This document shows positions 35,355-43,949 of a stretch of DNA of 64,000 nt, piece after piece. This DNA comes from Alphaproteobacteria bacterium (GTDB taxonomy: Bacteria > Pseudomonadota > Alphaproteobacteria > TMED109). The stretch's first letter is position 1. The number at the start of each line of letters is the position of its first letter. The position numbers and the translations under genes were made by a program. A model generated the notes under the pieces. It saw nothing but the letters and a program-made list of their open reading frames with translations, ran no database searches and had not been told where the DNA came from. The stretch covers positions 19,390 through 83,389 of the forward strand of contig JAJEGJ010000053.1 of NCBI GenBank assembly GCA_022819905.1, given 5' to 3'.

Positions 35355-36636
35355 CGCGCGGCTGACCCGCCTCGCCGAGCTTCATCCGCGATCCATCGAC
35401 CTTTCGCTGGAGCGAATCCAGCACCTGCTTCGGAAGCTGGGCAATCCCGAGCGAGGTCTCGGTCATGTGGTGCACGTGGCCGGCACCAACGGGAAGGGCT
35501 CCGTCGTCGCCATGCTGGACGCCGTGCAGCGGGCAGCCGGGCGCACGGTCAATGCCTACGTGTCCCCGCACCTGCTGCGCTTCAACGAACGGATCCTGAT
35601 CGACGGGCAACCCATCGACGACGGCGCCCTTGTGGCCGCGCTCGACGCGGCCGAGCAAGCCAATGCCGGCGCGCCGATCACGTTCTTCGAGATCACGACC
35701 GCGGCGGCGTTCCTGGCCTTTCGCGCGCGCCCGGCGGAGGTCACGCTCCTGGAGACCGGGCTCGGGGGACGCCTCGACGCCACCAACGTGGTGGAGCGGC
35801 CGGCGCTCACGGTGATCACGCCGGTCGGGCTGGATCATTGCGACCGCCTCGGCGCCACGTTGCCCGAGATCGCTGCCGAGAAGGCCGGGATCCTGAAGAA
35901 GGGGGTGCCGGCGGTGGTGGGGCGCCAACAGCCGCCGGCGATGCAGGTCATCGCCGAGCGCGCGGCCGCACTGGGTGTGCGGTTGCATCGCCATGGTGTG
36001 GAATGGCGTCTGCAGGCGGATGGAACACCGGCCCGGTACGTCGATGCGGCCGGCCGCCGGATGGACCTGCCCACTGCGCTGCCAGGCGCACACCAGGCCG
36101 AGAACGCGGCGATCGTCGCCGCGAGCATCGCGCTGGTTCCGGAACTCGGCGTACCGGACGAAACCGCCGCCCGGGGATTCGAACGCGTGCGTTGGCCGGG
36201 CCGGCTTCAGCGACTGAAAGAAGGAAGGCTTGCCAAAATCGCTGCCCCGTCCGAGCTCTGGTTGGACACGGGGCATAACGCTGACGCAGCCAGAGTGCTT
36301 GCGGACTGGGGGCGGGAAGGCCCGCCGTTGCGGTTGATCGTCGGGCTCCTGACGACCAAGGACCCCGCTTCATTCTTCCGGCCGTTCCGCGGCGTTGCCC
36401 GGGACGTGGGGACCGTACCGCTCGGATCGAGCGCTGCCGCGTGGTCGCCCGCTGAACTGGCCGATATCGCGCAAAGCGTCGGTCTGTGCGCCTCGCCACA
36501 CGATTCACTGGAAGCCGCCGTGAGGCGGGCCGGCGGGACGGGGCAGCGTCAGAGGATCTTGATCGCCGGATCGTTCCTGCTGGCCGGGCAGGCGTTCAAC
36601 TGTTCGGGGGTGGACGAAATCGCGATGGGCGGTTGA
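35338..36636 (+). CDS. folC: Bifunctional folylpolyglutamate synthase / dihydrofolate synthase
   Basis: This 432-residue Mur-ligase-type enzyme adds glutamate to folates. The P-loop is HVAGTNGKGSVVAML, followed by YVSPHLLRFNERI, ETGLGGRLDATN and the KAGILKKGVPAV region with the carbamylated-lysine neighbourhood. The C-terminal ligase domain has LWLDTGHNADA. The most likely start is the TTG at 35338, inside the end of accD; no ATG or GTG fits the conserved N-terminus better. It is the last gene of the rightward operon and faces trxA. Confidence 0.93.
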   Translation: MPSSLDARLTRLAELHPRSIDLSLERIQHLLRKLGNPERGLGHVVHVAGTNGKGSVVAMLDAVQRAAGRTVNAYVSPHLLRFNERILIDGQPIDDGALVAALDAAEQANAGAPITFFEITTAAAFLAFRARPAEVTLLETGLGGRLDATNVVERPALTVITPVGLDHCDRLGATLPEIAAEKAGILKKGVPAVVGRQQPPAMQVIAERAAALGVRLHRHGVEWRLQADGTPARYVDAAGRRMDLPTALPGAHQAENAAIVAASIALVPELGVPDETAARGFERVRWPGRLQRLKEGRLAKIAAPSELWLDTGHNADAARVLADWGREGPPLRLIVGLLTTKDPASFFRPFRGVARDVGTVPLGSSAAAWSPAELADIAQSVGLCASPHDSLEAAVRRAGGTGQRQRILIAGSFLLAGQAFNCSGVDEIAMGG

Positions 36637-36702
36637 AGAGAAGGGTGTGCCGGAGCCCCGCGCGCCCCTACCGGCAGCAACGGGGGGCCGGCGTACTGAT
36701 GG

Positions 36703-37041
36703 TCAGGCGTCGGTGCCGGCCCCCAGCGAGTCGTCAATCCAGTTGTAGAGGGCCTGCTTGGAGACGGATCCCACCAGGCTGTCCACCAGCGTGCCGCCCT
36801 TGAACAGCATCACGGTGGGAATGCCGCGCACCCCGTACTCGGTCGGCGTGGCAGGGTTGGCATCGATGTCGACCTTCGCGATCTGCAGCTTGCCTTCGTA
36901 CTCCTTGCTGGCCTCGTCGAGAATGGGGGCAATCTGCTTGCACGGCCCGCACCATTCCGCCCAGAAGTCAACGAGAACCGGAATCTCCGACTCCAGTACG
37001 TCGGTCGCGAATGAATCATCGGTAACTGCCTTCGTGCTCAT
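36703..37041 (-). CDS. trxA: Thioredoxin
   Basis: This 112-residue thioredoxin 1-type disulfide reductase has the active site FWAEWCGPCKQIAP, the cis-Pro in VRGIPTVMLFK and a typical end WIDDSL. It is leftward, convergent with folC. In many alphaproteobacteria trxA directly follows addA; here about 6.9 kb of glycan genes lies between the two, which are still on the same strand. Confidence 0.96.
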   Translation of the reverse strand: MSTKAVTDDSFATDVLESEIPVLVDFWAEWCGPCKQIAPILDEASKEYEGKLQIAKVDIDANPATPTEYGVRGIPTVMLFKGGTLVDSLVGSVSKQALYNWIDDSLGAGTDA

Positions 37042-37222
37042 GGCCTCGGTCCTCGTTCAGATGCAACGGATGAATGCGTCGCGGAGTCTAGCGGCGGCGC
37101 GCTTCGGTTGCCTCCTCACCAGAAACATCGCGCACGCACATACGCATAGCGCTCCCGGTATTCTCGCCGGGGGAAACTGGACCCCAAACAGATTTCGGAT
37201 CTTCCAATCGAGGTGCGTGTTT

Positions 37223-38203
37223 GTGAGCATATTGGTAACGGGAGTCGCCGGTTTCATTGGGTTTCACGTGGCAAAGAGACTTGCCGAGTGGGGTGAAGCG
37301 GTTCTCGGAGTCGACAACCTGAACGACTTCTATGATCCGATGTTGAAGGAAGCTCGTTTGCGGCAGCTCACACAGCTGGCAGGATTTACCTTTCGACGAG
37401 TCGACATCGCCGAGCCCAATGGATTGGATGAAGCGGCGCGGGGGATGGAAATCGACACCGTGATCCATCTTGCCGCCCAGCCCGGAATCCGCAACGCAGA
37501 CCCCCGCGCCCATGTACGCGACAACCTTCTGGGTCAAATTGAAGTCTTGGAATTCTGCCGCCTGCGCTCCGTGGGACATTTCCTGCACGCCAGCACCAGT
37601 GCGGTCTACGGGGCCAACCGGAAACTCCCGTACTCCGAGGGAGACCGCGTCGACGATCCGCTCTCCGTATATGCGGCGACGAAGCGTGGCGGTGAACTGT
37701 TGTCTCGGACGTATTCGGCCCTTCATCAACTTCCGGTTACCTCGCTCAGGTTCTTCACTATCTACGGACCATGGGGGCGTCCCGACATGGCCGCGTGGCT
37801 GTTCACTGACGCCATCCTTGCCGGACGGCCAGTTCGCCTTCATGGTCGTGGGAAAATGCGGCGGAGCTTCACGTATATCGACGACTTGGTCGACGGGATC
37901 GTCCGGGCTAGAAGCCGGGTTCCGGGATCGGGTGGGTCAGGTGCCAGGCATGCCGTCTACAATTTGGGGGACCCGGGCTCGGTGGACCTTGAACGCTTCG
38001 TGTCCATTCTGGAGGCTGCTATCGGCCGACCGGCTACCCGTGAGCATGTGGACGGAGCTCCGGGTGAAGTTGAACTCACCGCCGCCGACATTCGGTTGGC
38101 TGAAAAAGATCTTGGATTTCGGCCCCGCGTGTCGGTCGAGGAGGGCCTGAGGCATTTCGTGGACTGGTTCCGTCAATACCGGGAAGAGACGGTGGAGGGA
38201 TAG
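37223..38203 (+). CDS. NAD-dependent nucleotide-sugar epimerase (UDP-glucuronate 4-epimerase type)
   Basis: This 326-residue short-chain dehydrogenase/reductase starts at the GTG at 37223, with GAGG upstream. The NAD-binding TGVAGFIGFHVAKRL and the VDNLNDFYDPMLKEARL stretch are specific to the UDP-glucuronate 4-epimerase (Cap1J/LpsL) group. The catalytic HASTSAVYG and YAATKRGGE (Y-x3-K) are intact, as is RFFTIYGPWGRPDMA. It should supply UDP-galacturonate for lipopolysaccharide or capsule. It begins a glycan cluster and is divergent from trxA. Confidence 0.92.
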   Translation: MSILVTGVAGFIGFHVAKRLAEWGEAVLGVDNLNDFYDPMLKEARLRQLTQLAGFTFRRVDIAEPNGLDEAARGMEIDTVIHLAAQPGIRNADPRAHVRDNLLGQIEVLEFCRLRSVGHFLHASTSAVYGANRKLPYSEGDRVDDPLSVYAATKRGGELLSRTYSALHQLPVTSLRFFTIYGPWGRPDMAAWLFTDAILAGRPVRLHGRGKMRRSFTYIDDLVDGIVRARSRVPGSGGSGARHAVYNLGDPGSVDLERFVSILEAAIGRPATREHVDGAPGEVELTAADIRLAEKDLGFRPRVSVEEGLRHFVDWFRQYREETVEG

Positions 38204-38409
38204 GAAGCCTCCCCTTCAGAAATCGAAAATAATGAACGGAACCCATCTGCATGCGGCAGCCGGGCAACGGCGTCCGGTGGCATACCGGCGACGAGGTCGC
38301 CAACCCCCGGTGCATCGTCCCAATGGTCGAGCTTGTCTAGAAATCTCAGATTTCTTGGCACAGTGAAACAAATTGAACTCAATCGCCGATACAGTATGAG
38401 CAAGCGTGC

Positions 38410-39189
38410 TCATCTTCGCCCGACACCCATTCTGTCCTCCCTGATCCGACGTTGAAATTCCTGACGTCTAGACCATTCCCGCTGAACGCAATTGATTCCC
38501 CGGCGCCACAGCACGTATGCTGAATTTGCTTTTTCTCGATGTTGTAGGGGCGAAAGTACTCGATCTTCCGCAATCTGGGAATCGCCTCGGTCGTCATGAG
38601 CAACAACAGGCGGGTCCAGATGGAAGATGTTCAAGCCAGTCTCCCAGTAGTAGTTAATTGCTTGGTCAAGTTCCCAGGTCATTTTGGGGGTAGAGGCTAG
38701 GAACCGGCGCGCTGCTCCTCGAGTGATGACATAGCCTTCGGTTCCGAAATCGTGATAGCGCACACGCCCCACTCTATGCCCGGTTGAAAGCCGCATGGAC
38801 GACACAAATTCTTTTTCTGGCGTGCGTCGGCTCAGCTTGACGATGTCGAAGGCGAGAGGCAGTTGCTCCAGCGCTGCAAGGACCGATGGGAGGTCTGGTG
38901 AAAGCTCCGCATCATCCTCGAAGATCGCGAACACTTCCGTCCCGTTCTCTGCGACTTCCTGCATCACGCGACGCTGGCTCAGCCAATTGGCGATGGAGCC
39001 GTCGGCTTGTGGCTTCAAGCCCATGCGCTTCCGAGCGTTCCGGTCTACCTGGGCATACTGTTTCTTGGTCAGGTGCCTGCCGTCGACAGCCTCGTGAAAT
39101 TCCACTTCCAGTCCAAGCTCGGTGAATTGCTGAAGCATGTAGCATCGACGGGCTTCAGCACGCGCCAGATTGATAACGAAAATGCGCAC
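38410..39189 (-). CDS. Glycosyltransferase family 25 (LPS-type)
   Basis: This 259-residue protein starts with MRIFVINLARAEARR, the typical GT25 opening, and continues with FHEAVDGR. The acidic motif FAIFEDDAELSPDL probably coordinates the metal-nucleotide sugar. The GTEGYVITRGAARRFL and ELDQAINYYW regions are usual in the family. GT25 enzymes add galactose or related sugars to the lipooligosaccharide core. The lower G+C than the flanking operons is consistent with an exchangeable cluster. It is the last of a leftward set with the GT4 and GT8 genes. Confidence 0.9.
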   Translation of the reverse strand: MRIFVINLARAEARRCYMLQQFTELGLEVEFHEAVDGRHLTKKQYAQVDRNARKRMGLKPQADGSIANWLSQRRVMQEVAENGTEVFAIFEDDAELSPDLPSVLAALEQLPLAFDIVKLSRRTPEKEFVSSMRLSTGHRVGRVRYHDFGTEGYVITRGAARRFLASTPKMTWELDQAINYYWETGLNIFHLDPPVVAHDDRGDSQIAEDRVLSPLQHREKANSAYVLWRRGINCVQREWSRRQEFQRRIREDRMGVGRR

Positions 39190-39261
39190 ATGCGGGTCCT
39201 TTGCTGATCCAGCTGGGCTCGACTATAGGTCAGCCAAGAACAAACGTTTCACGCACCGACC

Positions 39262-40473
39262 TCAATTCGCTTTCATCAGGTCGTCCGCCATTCTGCGCGC
39301 CTGCCTTTCGCGTACTACGCCAAGGATCAAGCGTTCATAGCGCTCGATCGCATCGTCAACATCGAACGTCCGACCTCTATTCCGCAAAATCGCCTTGTCG
39401 GGCGGAGAATCAAGCGCATGACAAATTTCCCTCGCCAGTGCCGTCGCATCTCCAACGCGTACTAGGGGCCCAATTCGTCCGTTCTCGAGAATCTCTGCTG
39501 GTCCGTGTGGACAGTCCGTACTTATGCATGGGCAGCCGCAAGCAAGCGCCTCGACAAGCACATTTCCGAAACCCTCATACCGCGACGATAGAACGAAGAC
39601 CGATGCCCTTCGCATGAAAGGAAACGGATTGTCGACCCATCCGTTGAAACACACGCGGTCCGCAACCCCTAGCTTTCGAGCCCGTTTCTCCAGCCGCCTT
39701 CGCCAACGGCCATCCCCAAGCACGATCAAGCGCATCGAACGGGTTCTTGCCGCCTCAGCAAATGCTTTCAGCAATGTCGGAAAATCCTTGACCCGCGACA
39801 ACCTCCCGGCCGCCAGTACGATTGGCGGCCCGCCGTCATGTAGCCACGGATGACCTGCCTCTTCGTCGGCCAGCGCCTCTATGCAGTTGCTCACCACAGG
39901 GTTATAGATCCTTTCAACTAGCCCTTTCTTGAGCCCTAGCCTCGAGATCAGATCACCAGAAACACCGTCAGATACCGCGATGATCTTTTCTGAACTTGGA
40001 AACATTATCGAATACAGGTAAAGGTACTTACGTGGTCGATTTGAAAGATTACTGTGCACGACCGGAACTATCGATTGGTCCCTTGATGAGAGATAACCTG
40101 CGATAAATGCGGCTACTTTCATTTTCGGCAGTGACGGAACGACACAGTCGGGGTTCTCTCGGTCGAGATACTTGGCGAATCCACGAGACTGCCCGACTAG
40201 CGTACCCGACATGCAAAACGCAGCGCGCAGCCCAAATGCCCGCACCATAAGGCGACGGTCTTGAAGCCAGCCCCTGCGTTCTGGCCTCAGAACGAAATAC
40301 CGCGCGCCCTCCGGTAATTCTATCCCTCCCACAGGTCCATCACGGAAAACCACCAGGTCGACCCTGTGGCCGCGTTCCAACAGTCCACGAGCAATTCGCA
40401 ACGTAGTTCGTTCCGCACCTCCGCCCCACAGGTGTGGTATCGCTAGAGCTACATGAACCTGCTTTGCATCCAT
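39262..40473 (-). CDS. Glycosyltransferase family 4
   Basis: This 403-residue GT-B enzyme has the N-terminal glycine-rich acceptor-side loop IPHLWGGGAERTTLRIARGL. The C-terminal donor domain shows VLAAGRLSRVKDFPTLLKAF and the E-x7-E motif YEGFGNVLVEALACGCPCIS. It likely adds a hexose to an LPS or capsule glycan at the inner face of the membrane. Immediately upstream lies a decayed copy of the same type of donor domain. Ends near 39,262; GT25 follows after 72 bases. Confidence 0.92.
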   Translation of the reverse strand: MDAKQVHVALAIPHLWGGGAERTTLRIARGLLERGHRVDLVVFRDGPVGGIELPEGARYFVLRPERRGWLQDRRLMVRAFGLRAAFCMSGTLVGQSRGFAKYLDRENPDCVVPSLPKMKVAAFIAGYLSSRDQSIVPVVHSNLSNRPRKYLYLYSIMFPSSEKIIAVSDGVSGDLISRLGLKKGLVERIYNPVVSNCIEALADEEAGHPWLHDGGPPIVLAAGRLSRVKDFPTLLKAFAEAARTRSMRLIVLGDGRWRRRLEKRARKLGVADRVCFNGWVDNPFPFMRRASVFVLSSRYEGFGNVLVEALACGCPCISTDCPHGPAEILENGRIGPLVRVGDATALAREICHALDSPPDKAILRNRGRTFDVDDAIERYERLILGVVRERQARRMADDLMKAN

Positions 40474-40761
40474 TCCCTAAACGGCCCACCACCCATTGGT
40501 TTGGCTAGGAACGCTCCCACCATTATCTCCGAGCTTGCCTACTACGTCAGGCTGCCATGAGTTGGCACGTTTCGACCGATTGAGTCGGCTCCCGTTCTGG
40601 TTCTGCGCAACCACCTGAAGAACTCCGTTACCTTGGCTGCGCAGTGGACGACCATGGGATGCCCGCCGACTTCCAATAGCACGCCGGGCCAAATGTGGCG
40701 AACTCTTGGGTGCAAATGCTCAGTTGGAATAATGTGTTTTGTGAGCACAGAATGTAGCTTT

Positions 40762-40981
40762 CAGGGTGTCAATGGTGACATGTTCGTAACGCTCGATGAC
40801 TCTGTCGAACGAGAACATTTCTGCTCTGGCTTGCTGGTCCCCCCCCTTTCGGGAATAATGGAGGATTGAAGCAGCTATTTTGACGGATTTCTGCAAGTCT
40901 GAACGGACAATCGGCGGAGATGCATGGACAGCTGATTGCAATTGCTTCAGAGCGCACGTTACCAAATACCTCGAAGGGATA
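40762..40981 (-). pseudogene. Relic of a GT4 glycosyltransferase donor domain
   Basis: Two frames on the minus strand together match the C-terminus of the adjacent GT4. One (40886-40981) reads YPFEVFGNVRSEAIAISCPC then ISADCPFRLAEI, against EGFGNVLVEALACGCPCIS in the intact gene. The other frame (40762-40818) reads FSFDRVIERYEHVTI against FDVDDAIERYERLIL. The E-x7-E motif is damaged and a frameshift separates the parts, so it is not functional. The rest of the 590-base gap 40,474-41,067 holds no gene I recognise and is AT-richer than the surroundings. Confidence 0.65.
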
Positions 40982-41067
40982 TGACTTGGCTAAATACGTG
41001 CACGACTCGTGTTGCGCCTCATAGAGTTGACGAGAATGCAAGAACAGATTGTTGGTTGAAGGTCCTC

Positions 41068-42012
41068 TCAAACCCCAAATACGATTCCAGTCTTGGCGTT
41101 GAACTCTCGACACGTGTTGGCGTAGTCCCTATAGGCTCGTCGAAACCTCAAGAGCCTTCTCCACCGCTTGATCCAAGGCTTTCTCCGCCCCATGAAATGC
41201 CATAGCTTCGGATTTGTGGCGGCCTCCAGCATCTGCGCACGTAAGTCTTCCGAAATGTGCCGAAACTGGTGTTTGCGCATTTCAACATCTCTCACGATTC
41301 CGGGGCGCGTGTTCCACTTCAACGGGAACTGATGCCACCGACCTGCGAAGAACTCGTTCAATCGATCTTGGTCCGGCAGGCTATGCAGGTTGTGGATGTA
41401 TGGGCGGAGTTCGTCCATGCTGGCCAGGTCGGCATGATCGGCAAAGTTGCTTCGAATAGTGTCGCAGTCCATAACTAGAACGCCGGAATTGAAATAGTTT
41501 TCACCGGGCATAAATCCCAAGTTGAGAATTCGATCAATGTGGTTCCTCTTCTTGAGCTGCGCACGGGAAGGCTGAAACAAGTCCGATGCTCGCGTTTTGA
41601 GAAGCCTGTCCTCCAAGGTCACCTGACCAACATCCGTGCAAGCGCCGATGGGCATTCCGCCCAGATCTGCAGTCAATAGTTCCCAAATATCCCCCATGAC
41701 CAAGGTGTCGGCATCAATGAACAGGCATCTCCCATGCATAAGGTGAGGCAAGAGCAGTGGCAGTAAACTGACTACTGGATAACCTGCGCCTGAACCAGAA
41801 TATTCTTCGAATCCGGTAGCATCAAAGTCCTTAACCTGAATAGGCAATCCACACTCTTCGCTAACCCGCCGTATCATGTCAAGACTATCTTCATTGATGG
41901 CTTCAACGTAGATCGTAACACCAACTGACTTGCTGGCGTGCTTCCACACAGAGTAGATCGATACCAAGGCAGGTAGCACATAGTCTGCGTTCACGCCATA
42001 AATGATTTGCAT
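41068..42012 (-). CDS. Glycosyltransferase family 8
   Basis: This 314-residue GT-A enzyme starts at the ATG at 42012, with an excellent GGAGG four bases before it (an in-frame ATG 18 bases upstream is less likely). The N-terminal MQIIYGVNADYVLPALVSI, the metal-binding D-x-D in CLFIDADTLVMGD, the ENYFNSGVLVMD segment and LPDQDRLNEFF define the GT8 family of retaining galactosyl- or glucosyltransferases of LPS cores. G+C is lower than in neighbouring operons, suggesting acquisition with the glycan cluster. Confidence 0.93.
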   Translation of the reverse strand: MQIIYGVNADYVLPALVSIYSVWKHASKSVGVTIYVEAINEDSLDMIRRVSEECGLPIQVKDFDATGFEEYSGSGAGYPVVSLLPLLLPHLMHGRCLFIDADTLVMGDIWELLTADLGGMPIGACTDVGQVTLEDRLLKTRASDLFQPSRAQLKKRNHIDRILNLGFMPGENYFNSGVLVMDCDTIRSNFADHADLASMDELRPYIHNLHSLPDQDRLNEFFAGRWHQFPLKWNTRPGIVRDVEMRKHQFRHISEDLRAQMLEAATNPKLWHFMGRRKPWIKRWRRLLRFRRAYRDYANTCREFNAKTGIVFGV

Positions 42013-42695
42013 TAGTCCTCCATTGTGCAAGGACTAGTGTTCTTGAAGCCAAATGGTGCCATGCCATTCCACCAAAAATGAAAAACGCGTGTAATGAAGA
42101 AACATCTCCCGCCGAGTGAATTCTAACTGGATGAGAAAGTAATCGATAAAGTGACCACAGCCGTAGCGTGTAGAGAAGAAATTTGACTTTACCCAGCCAC
42201 CTGTCCGACGTTGCGTAAACGGTTGTTGTGTTTGCCGAGTACTGCAGCTTTCTGGTTGTTGGCTTAGTAGACTTGGAAGAGTACAAGAAATCGGTAATCA
42301 GCGCAACTGAGCCTTTTCTGGCGTCGGCGCCGATGTGATGCTGTTGTTCTCTATTTGGATGTTTGGAATAGTGACCGATAGAAATCAGGAAAAGATGATT
42401 GGGGAAGCCCTGAGGGAGTATTCTGATGTAGCGAGGGATCATGGTGGACCCGTTCATAACATTGTCGGCGGATACGGCTGGTCACGAGTAATTTGATCGG
42501 TGGGGAGACAAAAATGGGGGTGACCAGAGGGTTAGGCAGCGTGGCACTCAAGGACGACTGAGCAAATTCGCCAGTGTCGACAGCAATTCAACAGTTGAAA
42601 GCAATATGCATAGAATACAAGACGCGGCCGGGGTCTTCCGTCGGATTTCTCGAGCCCGACGTAACGATGAATGTTGGTGGAACAGGGACAGCGGT
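42013..42695. other. 680-base AT-richer gap in the glycan cluster
   Basis: No gene is supported. A minus-strand frame (41,903-42,457) would overlap the GT8 gene by about 110 bases and encodes a peptide without recognisable motifs. It has a hydrophobic run near YTLRLWSLYRLL and may be a worn-down gene. The region is notably less GC-rich than the rest of the window and probably holds the promoters for GT8 (leftward) and the LpcC-like gene (rightward). Confidence 0.45.
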
Positions 42696-43739
42696 ATGGA
42701 ATTGATCGTCACGAACCTGCATCGGAGCTTTACTGGGGTGTCGGCGACCACTGCTGCTGTCGTTTGCCGGCAGGCAGTGCGTTACCGCATGCGGCTAGTT
42801 GGGCGTGCGTTACCTGACTGTCCTGCCCCAGTGTCGATCTGGCAGGGGATGACTGGTTCACGGAGGCCGACAGCAGGCAGGACACACGTACTCTGGCATG
42901 TGCGTCGAAACAACGAAATGCGTGCAGCTTTGATGGCTCGTGACGTCCTTAAGCTTCCGGTGCGAACCGTGTTTACATCGGCTGCACAGCGTAGTCATTC
43001 CGCGTTACCGCGTTGGCTCATGTCCCGCATGGATGCCGTAATTGCCACGACGGAGAAGGCAGCTTCGTTTGTTCCGAACCTCCACGCCGTGGTCCATCAC
43101 GGCGTGGACGCCGACAAATTCCATCCACCTGATGATCTTGAGCTTGCGTGGAAGCGAACTGGCTTTCCGGGCCGTTTCGGGATTGCGACGATCGGCCGTG
43201 TGCGGCCCGAGAAAGGTACCGATCTGTTTGTCGAGGCAGTGACCCGTGTGCTGCCCGACTTTCCCGACGTGACGGCGTTGGTTGTCGGCAAGGTATCTCT
43301 TGGAGACCGACGCTTCCAGGCTGATCTTCAGGCCAAGGTCGAGGCGGCCGGACTGTCAAGACGAGTGATCTTCACCGACCAGATCAAGGCGGAGAAGATG
43401 CCCGCGCTCGTTCGGAGCTTGGGGCTGCTGGTCGCATGTCCACGATACGAAGGGTACGGCATGACCCCGCTTGAGGCTATGGCAAGCGGTGTGCCGGTCG
43501 TAGCGACCGATACTGGGTTTTTCTCGTCCTTTGTTGGTGACAACGAGGCCGGGACGCTGGTGACGGAACCCACGGGCAGCGCGGTCGCCGAAGCCATTCG
43601 CGTGCTTCTGGAACAACCGGCCGACCGCGCACGGAAAAGTCGCGTTGCTAGGGGCAAAGCGGTCAATCGATTCGGGATCAATATGGAGATTGAAGGTATC
43701 CACAGGGTGTACGAAGACTTGTGGTCAGGCAGGCAATAG
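42696..43739 (+). CDS. lpcC: LPS core glycosyltransferase family 4, LpcC-like
   Basis: This 347-residue protein starts at the ATG at 42696 (MELIVTNLHRSFTGVSATTAA). The RTHVLWHVRRNNEMRAAL block, VFTSAAQRSHSALPRWLM and VVHHGVDADKFHPP closely resemble the rhizobial LpcC mannosyltransferase group that modifies the first Kdo region of the core. The GT4 donor domain has IGRVRPEKGTDLF and the E-x7-E motif YEGYGMTPLEAMASGVPVV. It is convergent with addA, with a 210-base gap containing only an imperfect hairpin (about 43,758-43,795). Confidence 0.9.
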   Translation: MELIVTNLHRSFTGVSATTAAVVCRQAVRYRMRLVGRALPDCPAPVSIWQGMTGSRRPTAGRTHVLWHVRRNNEMRAALMARDVLKLPVRTVFTSAAQRSHSALPRWLMSRMDAVIATTEKAASFVPNLHAVVHHGVDADKFHPPDDLELAWKRTGFPGRFGIATIGRVRPEKGTDLFVEAVTRVLPDFPDVTALVVGKVSLGDRRFQADLQAKVEAAGLSRRVIFTDQIKAEKMPALVRSLGLLVACPRYEGYGMTPLEAMASGVPVVATDTGFFSSFVGDNEAGTLVTEPTGSAVAEAIRVLLEQPADRARKSRVARGKAVNRFGINMEIEGIHRVYEDLWSGRQ

Positions 43740-43949
43740 GAGAACGTTGTCCCGGAGATCGTCTCAGAGGCGGCTGTCGGGACGATCCCTGAGTGGCCGG
43801 CAACAGTGGTGAAATGGGCTTTGTGCCGCAAGCCGGCATTCATGGATCGGTTTGGCCAAATGCATGTTGTTCGGTCTGGCTCTCTGGGGATTGGGCGCTT
43901 CGTTCGGTTGTGCGCGCTGCACGACCCCGCAGTCTGGCGGTCAGACCTC

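Noticed and set aside
41903..42457. Leftward frame of 184 codons upstream of GT8
   Set aside because: It overlaps GT8 by about 110 bases and shows no motif; better treated as a gap.
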